DNA of 64,000 bases from Babylonia areolata (taxonomy: Eukaryota; Mollusca; Gastropoda; Neogastropoda; Buccinidae): positions 43,998,752-44,062,751 of the forward strand of contig NC_134878.1 of assembly GCF_041734735.1 (NCBI RefSeq), given 5' to 3'. The first letter of the stretch is position 1; the number at the start of each line of letters is the position of its first letter. The translations under genes were made by a program, and so were the position numbers. The notes beneath the pieces are model-generated. The model did no database searches, was not told the origin of the DNA, and saw only the letters and a program-made list of their open reading frames with translations. Positions 10,528 to 21,306 of the stretch are shown in pieces.

Positions 10528-12919
10528 CTTTCAAGCTGCCTTCTTCAGTTTTGTACAGGCTCTCTTCTGGTTCAGTTACCATATAATTCTTTTCCTGGAA
10601 GACAATCAGTTCATCTGGAACCAGGTGATCCCTGTAAGGAGTATGCTGATCTGAAGCTTTGTCGGTTACCTTAGCTTGGAAGGAAGTACACTGTTCTGGA
10701 TTATCATTATTTCTGGTTTCTTGGTTGTGTTCATTATTACAAAGAACCTTGTCACTTGAATATGGTGCATATGGAAGATTTCTGCACTGGGTGTCTTCAT
10801 TCATTGTAAATGCTGAAGTTTCTGCTGCTTGATGGGTGGTCACAAACTGTTGGAAATCTGGTTCTCTTTGCTTTTGTGCAGTATGTGTTCTCGTATCTTC
10901 AGTGGCTGAAAGTTTAGATTGGAGCATGCCCTGCTGTCTTGACTGGGTAATGCTTCTTTCTGGCATGTAGCAGTGGGTTTTGAATTCAGCGTCCCTTTTC
11001 AGACTACTCCCAGATGACTCTTGCCATGAGCAAGGATCTTCTTGCAGGTTGTTTTTGTCTTCCTCAGTGTGACTGGAGTCATCATGAATATCAGACATCT
11101 GCCCAATACCATTATCTTTTTGACTGGGAGATGTGTGGTCCTGCTTAATGTGTAAGGTTTTTACTTTACAAGCGCTATGCTGTTCAGGCTTTTCAATTTC
11201 AAGTGCCTCACAGAAATGGCTATTTTCAGTGTCTACTGATAGAATGTCAATGTTTTCCTTTAAATCTAACACTGTTTGATCAGAATTGTTATTTTCTGTT
11301 GTCACTTCTGGATCCCAGAGAACATGTTCTGCTTTAATAATGCCATTGATGTTATCATCACATTTTTTCTTGATTATTTCATGTGCAAAGTTTTCACCAG
11401 GCTTTGAAAGTTGAGTCTGTTCAGCAGATTGTTCACCATCAGACAGATGGGTGGGTACAGGCCAATGAGATATCATGTTTTCAGACATACCTTTCATGAT
11501 GTCTGTTGTAGACATGTGTGCTGACTCACTGTCTTTGGACATTTGTTCAGCTTGATGTCTGGTAGTGGTAGTGAACTGGGTTTCATCTTTGTATGCTGAT
11601 TCGCTCTTTTTTCTTAAGGAACTTGTTTGTCTTGCTTGAAAATTTGTAGTTTCAGCATCTGGTTCATTATCAAACTTAGACTGGCTCGCTGACTGGTTGT
11701 GACATTGCTGAATTTTCTTTTCACCGCCATACTCAATTGAGCCCAGACAGTCATGAGTATGGCAAATCAATAATGGGGTATGAGCAGTGAAACTTCCAGT
11801 GGTAACACATGTTGTTTCTTTCTCTGCATTGGGAAGTATTTGTTGGAAAGTAGGCACCTCATAATCTGTTACTTCCCCATGAAATGCATCATACACATTC
11901 TGTAGTTGTCTATCTACAAACTGATCAAGACAACAAAATGAATTAGACTCTTTGAACAGTTTCTGAGAGTTAACAGATTCATCAACTACATTTTCTTTTG
12001 TGTGGAATGGAATATTGTCCACAAGCAAGTTGTCCAAATTCAAGCTTGAGACATTTTCTTTGAGAGCATCTGTGCAACCCAATACCTTCACTTCTTTTTC
12101 ACAGTTTTCTTGGGACAGGCTTCTGCTTGGTCTTGTGCTGGAAGATGACCAAAACGTGTTGGCATTGCATTGACTCTGACTGCCACATGAATGGGACAGT
12201 AAACATATTCCCTCTGAAGCAGTGATGTGTTCATCTCCATTATTGTGGGAATCAAAATAATTCAGATCTTCAGATTCCTGACTATTCAACAGAGCTTTCA
12301 CTGTAAGCAAATTGCTGGCTAGCATTTGGTCACTTGCTGGCAATTTCTCAGTAACTTCTTTCACTGCATATTTTCCACTGTGAATGTGAAATACTGGGTA
12401 CTTTTCTGTCATGGCACATGACTTTTCGTCAGTTGTCAAACTCCGCATATCATCCAGAAACATTATAAAAGATTTATCCTTTTCAGACAAGATGTCATCT
12501 CTGCAGCTTTTAATAACTGGGCATGACAGTGGAATATAATCATTTCTTTTTAGTGCAGTAGGTTTGTTGATTTCAGGGCTGTTGTCTCCATCAGTTGTTG
12601 ATCTGTTGTCAAACAGGCTATTCAAAACTTCACGAAATTTACAATCACTGCTTTTCTTCTTTGAAACATGGTCATCTTCTGACGTAACATGTCTATCTAT
12701 TTCGTGGGGCAATAGAAGTTTGGAGTGCAAAGTAAATCTTGACTTATTTGCTTCCTTATCTTCTGTTTTACTTTTGCTGCTGCCAGGTTGTTCACAACTG
12801 ATTTTACTGATCATTCCATCAATAATGTCCTTAACACATTGAAAGTCATCATTTGCTGGACCACACTCCATCTGCATGTCACTTTTCTTCTTCACAGAGA
12901 TCAGGGTCAAGAGATGTAG
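10528..12919 (-). CDS. RAD51-binding protein gene, large exon 3 (disordered central region)
   Basis: A single 2392-bp exon coding 797 residues plus one base. Read on the minus strand it begins after the acceptor CTATTTCTAG (ending at 12920) with LHLLTLISVKKKSDM and ends GSLK plus a split codon at the donor AAAG|GTAATTAC (10528/10527). The protein is rich in Ser, Glu, Asp, Gln, Asn and Thr with scattered Cys and His, has no transmembrane segment or recognisable fold, and looks intrinsically disordered. The open frame continues past the donor to 10328, but that extension is AT-rich and hydrophobic and is better explained as intron, since exons 4 and 5 join in perfect phase. From memory, human RAD51AP2 is also coded mostly by one long exon followed by short 3' exons, which makes it a closer structural match than the ~350-residue RAD51AP1. 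The central region shows no obvious similarity to either. Confidence 0.8.
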
Positions 12920-14047
12920 CTAGAAATAGAACAAAGAAAAAACATGCATATGTTTACATAATTCAGTATCATTACAACTATTACAAGTGGAAAATAACTT
13001 AGCATAAGCACTGGTTCTTGCACTAGTTGTTAAAATGTTCATATCATCCTTTTCCTGCACAGTGTTGAACTTTATTATATACACAAAACTCAAAGTATTT
13101 TAAAAGCAAGGACAGCAGCACATATGAAAAATTGGGGTCATGTACATACAAAACAATAATGATACACATCTCAATCCTAAAGTGTGCCACAAAGTTCAGA
13201 AATAAAAAATAACAAAAGAAGATAAGGTCAGAACGAATTATGTATATTGTTGTTTGTACTTTTTCTTTTTCTTTTTAAGCTTTTGAAAAAGATCACACAG
13301 CATTAATTTCAGTTATTTATCTATTAAAAATATTTCTAATAATATACAACTGTTCATATGCCCATTGTATTTATGAAGAGCATCTTACAGTTATATCATG
13401 ATCATACTCAAGTAAACTTGGTTCAGATTACACTCTGTACTTTTTATTCAGTTATCTATTTTAACCATTATTTTTTCATTGATTTTTTTTTGGGGGGTGG
13501 AGAGGTTGCAGGGTGGGGAGGGGTTGAGCCTTGAGGGAAGATCATCCACATAAGAAATAAAGTTATTTGTACAATTTGCTCTTTATGTGTATGTTAAAAA
13601 AAATAAAAAAGAATCTAAGAGAGTGAGAGAGACAGAGAAACAAGAAAACAAATCTTCATTTGTGTAAAAGGTTGGGGAATGGAAGGTGGGAGAAATGGGG
13701 GTAAGTTGGGAAATAGTGTAGAAGGGTAGGATTGCAGGTAGAGGACAGTAGCCCCTCCACTCTCCTCATACAACAAGTGAGGTATAAAGGTGTTCTTATT
13801 TACACTAGACTAAGCAGCACTCAACAGCACACCTACAGGCTCTCTAGTCAACATAGTGCACTTCTTAATTATCAAGAAATCTGCAAATGCCTGAGGCAAA
13901 AACATTATCTGACCGATTTTCTGTGAGCCTTTAGCTGAATGAAGTACAGTGCCAAAGGGTATAAGGGTGACATTTTTGCCTTTAGCACAAGCAATTCGTA
14001 TGAGTGTGACTGTGACTCGTGTGTGTGTGTGTGTGTGGTATGAGCGG

Positions 14048-14078
<31 letters not shown>

Positions 14079-14949
14079 TGTGATATTTCAAAATTCACAA
14101 CCACTTATTTTAAAATATGAAAATAAACACTGAATCCAGCCACTATTCTTGAATTTCTTCAGATCATTATAAACCTTTATCTCAACAATAGGTCACTCCT
14201 TGGAATTACATAAACATGATATATAATCCAGTTTTGAGGCAAAATAACTTATAGTATTTCCCTGTATTGGTGATAATACTGGACTTTCTTCCCTCATTTC
14301 ATAACTTTATTAGCAGAGCTCGTTTATGAAACTTTTTAAAAAAAGGAACCGAAAACCTTTAAAAATTTTTTTTTTTTTAATCATTACTCATTTACTGGCA
14401 AAAGCATTTGCCCTTTAAGAGGTCCAGTCTTTCATGCATATGAAGCGGTGGGGATCTTTTTGCCTCTTCTGATAGGCCTTCTAAACAGGAAATGATCTGG
14501 AGCGATTCGAGTGGGTCACTGTGACTGGGCCTAATATTGGTGGATCAAAAGCTAGATCTCGTTCTATGTACTTTATGAGTCTGTTACTGAGTTAGCATTT
14601 AACAATCTACGGAAACAGTAGTAATGAATAAAGCTAGATCTCGTTCTATGTACTTTATGAGTCTGTTACTGAGTTAGCATTTAACAATCTACGGAAACAG
14701 TAGTAATTAATAAGTAGGTTACTGAGTTAAAAAAAAAACGTAGCAGTTTGCAAGCCCACAGAAACAGTTTTAATAGGTCAAACCCAACACATTTTGGGCA
14801 TTTCCTTCGATCACATTCATAATGTAGAATGGAGATTGTATAATAATCTGTTTCGACTAGATGCAGCATTATATTCTTTTTCAGTATACTTACCCTGATC
14901 ATAATACACTTTACAAGGCAACGGTGAATAAAACAAAAACAAAAACAAA
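12920..14949 (-). other. Intron 2 of the RAD51-binding protein gene
   Basis: AT-rich intron bounded by GTTTGT (donor side, 14949) and TTTCTAG (acceptor side, 12920). It holds (GT)n near 14020-14036, (AG)n at 14050-14079 and an 82-bp tandem duplication at 14548-14709. No other exon is visible. Confidence 0.7.
14548..14709. repeat. Nearly perfect 82-bp tandem duplication
   Basis: The unit starting AAGCTAGATCTCGTTCTATG at about 14549 is repeated from about 14631 with only a mismatch or so, ending near GTAGTAAT. The start-to-start distance is 82 (14551 to 14633). A recent slippage or unequal-exchange event inside an intron. Confidence 0.9.
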
Positions 14950-14999
14950 CCTGAACAATATCGTACGTCAGCTTTTCTGCACAAACCAGTTCGACCGGG
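14950..14999 (-). CDS. RAD51-binding protein gene, exon 2
   Basis: A 50-bp exon between acceptor ATTTCCTTTCAG (ending at 15000) and donor GTTCAG|GTTTGT (intron from 14949). With one base supplied by exon 1 it reads PVELVCAEKLTYDIVQ and joins exon 3 in phase to give ...YDIVQ-LHLLTLISV. The resulting N-terminal segment looks structured, with alternating hydrophobic residues that suggest a helix, unlike the disordered remainder. I do not recognise it in RAD51AP1. A search with this block would be the best way to place the family. Confidence 0.7.
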
Positions 15000-15502
15000 T
15001 CTGAAAGGAAATCAATATGTCGTCTGCTTTTGTTGTTGTTATTTTTTGTTTTTTGAAACTGGATGATTATTGAATCAAATATAATAACTGCATTTGTTAG
15101 TGTGTTTACTAGTGTTTTAAACTATAAAAAAAACAACCAGCAACAACAACCGTAATAGTGATAATACAAATTAAAAAGAGCGCCACGAACATAGCCGGTG
15201 TGGATGGCGCATAATTAATCGAGTTAGGCTATCTCTCGTAAAGAGGCATTGCTCGAAGAGATCTAGGCCTATCTGCATTCCTCACTTAGGCTAGAAGGGC
15301 TCTGGAAGACAGCCCAGAACATATCGAGTCTGAATCACTTAGCGTGTGTTAGTTATTGGTTTATCAAACTCTTACTTAAGTCCTAATTAACCATCCTAAA
15401 TTTTTGCACATATTTTACCGGCAGTTAGTAGATGTAACCCAATTTCAGTGGATTTCGACTCTAATTTTGTACAGTACGCTATTTTGATGCGGATTCAGTC
15501 AC

Positions 15503-15527
15503 TTAACTGATGCCAGTGGGCCACCAT
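15503..15527 (-). CDS. RAD51-binding protein gene, candidate first coding exon
   Basis: ATG at 15527-15525 on the minus strand sits in a strong start context (AGCAAGATGG) and reads MVAHWHQL plus one base to a GTGACT donor at 15502. One leftover base is exactly the phase that exon 2 needs (A|AC, Asn). A second possible donor, GTTAAGTG three bases earlier, would be out of phase. The start is chosen for Kozak context, phase and position in a promoter-like region; no transcript was seen. With this exon the whole protein is about 889 residues. Confidence 0.5.
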
Positions 15528-15699
15528 CTTGCTGCTTTCCGTTTTTCGTCCCACAACCCATGGAAATGTAACCAAGAGATTTAGGATGTTAAAATGATAA
15601 ATAGCTGGTGACAGTCCTAACTGGCCTTCAACAACGACAACAGATCCAGATCTAGAGTTCCGCGTTTAGATTACTTATTGAGGCGCGTTTCAACTGTAC

Positions 15700-15743
15700 A
15701 AACTACAATGCACAATGGGTATCTTTCTCTTCATGTGACACAG
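15700..15743 (+). other. Candidate first (non-coding) exon on the + strand
   Basis: A strong donor CACAG|GTACGT lies at 15743/15744. The only ATG before it (15723) reads MGIFLFM and stops, so the exon would be 5' UTR. The transcript could be the divergent partner of the minus-strand gene or a non-coding RNA. The left edge is unknown and no downstream exon could be linked. Confidence 0.3.
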
Positions 15744-15760
15744 GTACGTCCTTTTGTACT

Positions 15761-16379
15761 GACACCATTGTTCTACTGTCATTGGTCTTTTATTCACGTT
15801 GTTGGCTATTCAAAATTTTACTTTAATTCCTAGTGCTGTGATTATGAGTATTGACCTGCATGTTACTATTGTTAGATATTGTTTGGATATGCGTTATGTC
15901 ACAGAGTGGGTAAGTGTGATTGAATTATTCCTTCATATGCTTATACTATAGTATATTTTTTAATTGGTCACTTTTACGCGAAGCGTTAGTGATTTTTAAA
16001 AATTTTACTCAAATAGATGAATTTTATGTTATAATATGTACAATGTGTAGTTCATCAAAATTTTACTGTTTTGTTTGTTTATCACTATATTCATAATATT
16101 GATTGTCTTTGTCGTTTTTACTCTAGACAGATTTATAGGTGGTGTGTGTTTGTGTGTGTGTGTGTGTGTGTGATGTACCATCTTTTTGTGCAGTGAATGA
16201 TTATATGTGGGTGGTGAATTGTTTTATCTTATTTTTATTATTATACCTTTGAAATGTTACACATCTGTTTTTACTGTGAAGCACAATGAGCCAGCTCATG
16301 AAAGCATAGAACCGTGCTATATAAGCCTCCACATTATTATTATAGTTATTATTATCTGTGCTTGTGACTTCATCATCAT
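15761..16379. other. Non-coding stretch right of the divergent promoter
   Basis: AT-rich with a (GT)n tract at 16141-16172. The part from about 16265 to 16345 contains 'GTGAAGCACAATGAGCC' and 'GTGCTATATAAGCCTCCA' followed by ATT repeats, a pattern that probably is the tail of the minus-strand LINE debris or of a separate small retroposon. Confidence 0.35.
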
Positions 16380-17150
16380 CAGTCTCAAAACCCCAGTTGT
16401 GGAGGAACCACAGATGACTCTGATAATCTTTCACCATCTGTCTCAGTCGTGGGCTGCTCTCTGCAATTCTGCGAACGACAGGCCTGTCCACTCCCAGATG
16501 TTATCTTCCCACCTCCTCTTCTGTCTGCCTCTTCGTCTTACTCCTGGCACTGTGTGTTGCAGGATGGATTTTGCCAGGCCTGATGATTTCGCCATATGTC
16601 CATACCACATCATTTTTATTTTCTTCACAATGCTAAGCAGGCTGCCATGTACCCCAAAGGCTGCAGTTATTCAGTTTCTGACCTTATTAATTCGTGATGT
16701 GGTCTTTGTATTCACTGTTCCTGTGGAAACATATTGTGGCAAATTATTCCAAACATTTGTTACTCTGTTAGTAAAAAAAAAAAAAAAAAAAAAAAAAAAT
16801 GCAAATCTGGAAGTTTCAACTGAAACTTTTAAGAGTTTGCAGGAATGGCCTCTTGCTGCAGCCTTCTCTTTCAATGTAAAGAAAGAACTTATAGTTCTAC
16901 TCGTCCTTGTCTGGTGGTTGTCAGGTCTTTGACGGTCTGGTATGCCACCTTTTTGGCTGGAGTTGTTCTTCTGGAGGTTCTCCAATGTTATTACGCTGAT
17001 GCTCAATACACTTTTCTCTTTGCTTTCTTCATGCCCCTCTTGATCTTGTTGTTGACCTCACTATACTGCCCTCTGCAGTGCTTTTCTTGCTCTTCAGTTC
17101 TCTCTGTTTGTCGCACATGTCAATGATGTCTCATTTGTCTGTGGTGACCC
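16380..17150 (-). mobile_element. Composite RTE-like LINE debris without reverse transcriptase
   Basis: On the minus strand, 17150-16830 reads a degraded endonuclease-RT linker of RTE elements (WVTTD...DMCDKQRELKSKKSTAEG, then KRGMKKAKRK, NLQKNNSS and KDLTTTRQGRVE in shifting frames). Then 16630-16380 reads the C-terminal part, WYGHMAKSSGLAKSILQ, RRRGRQKRRWEDN, EWTGLSFAELQRA. The reverse transcriptase that should lie between them is absent. Instead a CR1-like C-terminal scrap and a poly(A/T) run sit in the gap. Several frame changes and stops are visible, so the copy is old. Confidence 0.75.
16655..16800 (-). mobile_element. CR1-like LINE C-terminal scrap with an oligo(A/T) run
   Basis: Minus-strand reading RVTNVWNNLPQYVSTGTVNT followed by a Lys/Arg-rich end matches the conserved last block of CR1-type ORF2 (R-V-x-N-x-W-N-x-LP...V). 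About 30 A (plus strand) lie at 16771-16799. The scrap separates the two RTE-like parts on either side. Confidence 0.55.
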
Positions 17151-18520
17151 AGCTATGGTTTCTTCTTTCTTCTGTGTTTTCCACCACTTCGATTGGCTGC
17201 AGAAATTGACGAGCAAAGAACTTGAGATTCAGCCAAAGTGCTTGCACAGCAAAAGGGCAGTGTTCGATTTAATTGATTTCTACATAATTTTATGACAGAG
17301 CTTGTGCATACGATGATACCACTGTCGCAATATTGGTTGAAACAATCATCTGATAAATGGAAATGTAGAGTATGTAAAATCCACTCACGGATCTGCAGAG
17401 AGCCGCAGTGTGTGTGTGATCTTCCTTTAATGAAAACGTCTGTGTGAACATCACACAACTGGTGTGTAGAAGATGCAAGCTGTTGATTTTTACCAAACAC
17501 TTACCATAAACATAGAAACATTGTAGCTATTTCATCATTGCTTTTCAGGCAACATTGTGTTGTATTGTACATTTAGGACTGCATCAGTGCATGGTATCGA
17601 AGATAGACTTAAAAAGCGTGTTAATCATTTATTATGATTGAATGTATATTTACTAGCAAAATGATGAGTGTTTAAGACCCATAATAAACCAGCATTGCTC
17701 AATATGTTGTTTAAAGAGCATTACATATAACTGAAACTGCATTTTGATTTTTTTAATGCAGGAGTCATACTGTGTTCTGTATTTCATTGACAGCTTGCAT
17801 CCACTCAAAACACCCAAAAAACTATTAAGAAAAATCAACAACAATACAGCAACAAACAAACATGGGCATGCTTGCTGTGCGCTCCCGGTATTTCACTGAT
17901 GAAAAACCAACAAATGATACCTTATCCAGCAGAATGTCTAATAGGTTGGCAGAATATCTAATGGGTTCTGAAGGATATGAGAAAAGGGTGTTAAAGCACT
18001 AACCAGATGCAGTGTGCCACATTCAGACATTGTGTGTGTGTGTGTGTGTGTGTGCAAAACACTGACGTGCATACATGTTATAATATACACACTTTATCGT
18101 ACCAAACTGTTTAATCTTTTCTTGCAATAGATTTCTGTACTTGAAAATTGGGATCTGTCTCATGGTCAGTACCACCTCTATTTGATATACATTTGTTTGT
18201 GGGTCAAAGTGTGCTTTTCTGTGAAAGTATTTGTCAGACAACTCTGTTGACTGTGTGTTCTTAGTTAAAAGCATGGTGGATCCATATACATGTACTGCAC
18301 ACAGGACCTCTATTAAAGTCTTACTTAAAGCCCAGCAGTGGTGAATCACTGAAGGTCTGGTGGACAGAGGAGGGTAGGGAGGTTGCCAGTTTCTGAATGA
18401 AATGAAAAATTGATCCTTGGCAAGATCTCTTTTCACTATTTAACCATTCCACTTTGTACAGTCATCAGTATGTGCGGGACAGTATACCATTTCTTGCTTT
18501 GGATCATTTGTTCAGTTAGT
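17151..18520. other. Intergenic stretch
   Basis: AT-rich, with (GT)n at 18032-18054. Minus-strand open stretches at 17153-17500 and 18023-18436 have no start or splice context and no family I recognise. Nothing is supported as a gene. Confidence 0.4.
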
Positions 18521-18627
18521 TTCTCTCCATTTATAGGTATTGTATGACAGCATTAGTTTTCGGAAATTTTCATTTTGTTTTGACAGATGATACAAATTCA
18601 CGTGATAATATCATAATAATATTAATA

Positions 18628-18675
18628 ACGATGATAATAATAATTATTAATAGATGTAATTATTATTATCATCGT
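18628..18675. repeat. Perfect 19-bp inverted repeat (hairpin)
   Basis: ACGATGATAATAATAATTA at 18628-18646 is the exact reverse complement of 18657-18675, with a 10-base loop. The arms are AT-rich trinucleotide-like sequence. It is not followed by a T run of terminator type and could be the remnant of a small foldback element. Confidence 0.85.
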
Positions 18676-18799
18676 CAAGACAGGTGGGAAGTGTTTTGCT
18701 CTGACAGCTGTCATAGTCTGTGTCAGGAGTGTCTTGTTAGGAAAAGAAAAGAAAAGAACATAAACACTTTACTATCTTATGTTGTTTTAAATGAAACAA

Positions 18800-19500
18800 T
18801 GCCCTGCATGATCTGACTTTGATGCCACACACACACACACGCACGCACACACACAGATTCATTTGAGATGCCTGCAACAGAGTGGGTGTGTGCTGGTTCA
18901 CGTTTTTCTCTGTGTGTTGTTCAGGTGTGTGGAGGGTAGGGGGGGAAGACTGGGACCGATTTATTTTTTCCTTTAGGGTGTTGTAGTAGGGCTTTGCTTG
19001 TTGTGAGTTTTAATGTACATGATTGGTATTGAATGTTTTAACTGGATATTGAGTTCAGTATATACTTAAGTATTGGGATTTGTTTCAAGTATTGTGATTG
19101 GTTTTGAATATTCCTTGTATGCTGCTGAGGTGTTTGTTTGGGGAGTGAGTGAGACTGATTTCAAGTATTGTGATTTTAGATGTCCATTGAAGTATCAGAA
19201 TTCAGCATTGTGATGTATGTGACCAGTATTGGGATTGGTTTTACGTATTGTGATGTTTTAAATTTTGTGATGTTACTACTGGTGTTGGGCGTTGTGATAT
19301 GTGGAATGTGCATTGGTTGGGTATTGTGGTGTGTGATGTCAGCGGTGAGAGTGGTGTTTATTACTTTTGATGCAGCGTCTTGTTCTGATTTCTCATGTTT
19401 GCTTCTTTGGATCAGCCTGCATGTTTCAGTGGATTATAATTTAGATATGTTGGTTTGTTTTTTTCAACTGGAAATAATGTAAATGTAAAGTGCTTAGCGC
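18800..19500 (+). repeat. Degenerate tandem-like repeats of a TATTGTGATTGG motif
   Basis: Variants of 'AGTATTGNGATT(G/T)GTTTT' recur irregularly from about 19020 to 19330 (for example near 19022, 19070, 19088, 19163, 19228 and 19246). There is a (CA)n tract at 18823-18850. No coding potential is supported. Confidence 0.5.
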
Positions 19501-19537
19501 AGAATTATTTGATTGAGTGCTACATTGATAAGCTTAT

Positions 19538-20060
19538 TTTTATTGACTCACTTGTGTAAACAAAGTGAGTATGTTTTAACCCGGTGTTCGGTTGTCTGTG
19601 TGTGTGTGTGTGTGTCCATGGTAAACTTTAACATTGACATTTTCTCTGCAAATACTTTGTCAGTTGACACCAAATTAGGCATAAAAATAGGAAAAATTCA
19701 GTTCTTTCCAGTCATCTTGTTTAAAACAATATTGCACCTCTGGGATGGGCACAAAAAACAACAACAACAACGACAAAAAAAGAAGCCTAATTATATGCAA
19801 ACTGCATTTACTGTTATATTTATATTTTTTGTATTCTCTAAACTTGGCACTTTGATCTGATATTCTGACACAACAACAAGAGCAGTCATTATTTAAAATT
19901 ATTATCATTTTTTGTTCAAACAGGAACTTCTTTTGCTAAGCATGGAAGTTTTATTTATTTTGCAAACGTTTTGGTGCAGATAGTAAAGAAGGGAAATTAC
20001 TCTGTAATTAATGCTAGGGGACTTAATTTTGCATTAAACTGATCTTTCTCATCTTAAACA
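19538..20060 (+). repeat. Dispersed repeat starting with a CTCACTT...AAGTGAG hairpin
   Basis: It begins ACTCACTTGTGTAAACAAAG followed by TGAG, a short hairpin, then 'AACCCGGTGTTCGGTTGTCT', (GT)n and 'GGTAAACTTTAACATTGAC'. The first ~110 bases recur at 49402-49508 in the same order. From memory this block is a very common repeat of gastropod genomes. The right boundary is a guess; the sequence continues as AT-rich DNA with GTCAGTTGACACCAAATT near 19660. Confidence 0.6.
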
Positions 20061-20187
20061 TTACATTTTTTTTTCTTTTCTTTTTTCTTCTTCTCCCAAG
20101 CTTATCCATCATATTTAATACAGAGCCTTTTCAACCATTTTTAAAATACCTTTTTTTCCCCCTCCTAATGATTCCTTTACAGGATAA

Positions 20188-20226
20188 AGCGTGAAGCACA
20201 AGTGAGTCTTGAAGGCTTTGCCTCTT
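20188..20226 (+). repeat. Short dispersed repeat (copy A)
   Basis: CACAAGTGAGTCTTGAAGGC followed by TTTGCCTCT; the same ~30 bases occur at about 49875-49906. Both copies lie downstream of a hairpin-type repeat (19538 and 49402), so they may be distant parts of one larger element. Confidence 0.55.
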
Positions 20227-21159
20227 GTTTACTATTTTCATATCTCAATTTTGAAATGTAATCATTCACTCGCTCACACACACACACACACAAATAATTC
20301 TCTGGACATACAACTGCTCAGTCATAATTTATTTACTGTTCAAATTTCACATACATGGCTTCATCAGAAAACTGCACAGAAAGCAAATGTACCTTGTAAT
20401 TCTGCCCACCAAGGCATCATTAGAATACAAAGTTGAAATTAATTCAGTCTTCTGTTTTTCAACAATAACCAGAAGAGTTGCTGCATACTCAGCTTTACAG
20501 TTTAGATCATCCGTATCTTCCACTGAATTAAATTATAAATAAGTAATCCATTTAGGAATTTGTGGCATGAAAAAATGTATAGAATAGAATCTAAAAATAA
20601 AAATGAGTACAACTTTGCAGCCAAATAAAAAGTAAACTAAATGAAAACAAGGACATTCATATCCATATGACCATTTTATTTTTTGTGGTGTTTATTCCAG
20701 CCCCCATGACAAATGCTGTACATGTTTCCAATTCCACTCACATATATACAGTCTGCCATTTTCACACACATCTCTTCATCAGTCACAAACACTGTAAAAA
20801 ATGTAAAGTCACTTTCAAAATGACAATGACTTTTCACTTTCATATTTTGTTCAGAACAACAAGCTGACACTATCCCTCATTGTTGTAGTTACACAGACAA
20901 ACACGCACAAATATATCAAGTATATATGCATGTTGAAACTCGCATGCTTGTGTGTGTGTGTGTGTGTGAGTGAGCGTGACTGACAGAGACAGAGAGAGCT
21001 AGAGAGAGAGTATGAATGAATGGATGTGTGAATATTGGTAGTTTGTATTGGTATTTATAGGTTGTACAGGTGTGTTTTGTGCATGGATGTGGTGTGGAAG
21101 TAAGAGTGTTATCTACATTTGTCACTGTTTCTCTCTTTGATTTCAAATCACAGTACACC

Positions 21160-21160
<1 letters not shown>
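20227..21160. other. Intergenic stretch
   Basis: AT-rich with (CA)n at 20273-20292 and (GT)n at 20948-20970. The short ORFs on both strands have no coding signature. Nothing is supported as a gene. Confidence 0.45.

Positions 21161-21161
<1 letters not shown>

Positions 21162-21214
<53 letters not shown>
21162..21214. repeat. (AT)n-(AG)n compound microsatellite at the LINE 3' end
   Basis: About 31 bases of AT pass into about 21 bases of AG, directly abutting the 3' terminal sequence of the minus-strand LINE at 21214. Possibly grown from the LINE's tail or target site. Confidence 0.85.
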
Positions 21215-21271
21215 TGGAATAGAACAGAATATGTCTTTATTTCAGTGTGTAACGGGGTCACAAGGAATACA

Positions 21272-21306
<35 letters not shown>

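Larger units (their letters stand above)
15480..15760. promoter_or_regulatory. Probable divergent promoter
   Basis: This region sits between the start of the RAD51-binding protein gene (-) and a possible + strand leader exon. It is less AT-rich than its surroundings. The start on the minus strand, CAAGATGGTGG, resembles the YY1 element AAGATGGCGGC often seen at housekeeping starts. On the plus strand, AACTACAATGCACAATGGG (15709-15727) resembles the ZNF143/SBF motif core ACTACAAT. Motif calls are by eye and inferential. Confidence 0.4.

Noticed and set aside
12564-12842. Plus-strand ORF inside the large exon
   Set aside because: Antisense shadow of the RAD51-binding protein exon.
16207-16932. 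241-codon plus-strand open frame
   Set aside because: It is antisense to recognisable minus-strand LINE sequence and includes a poly(A) run read as poly-Lys.
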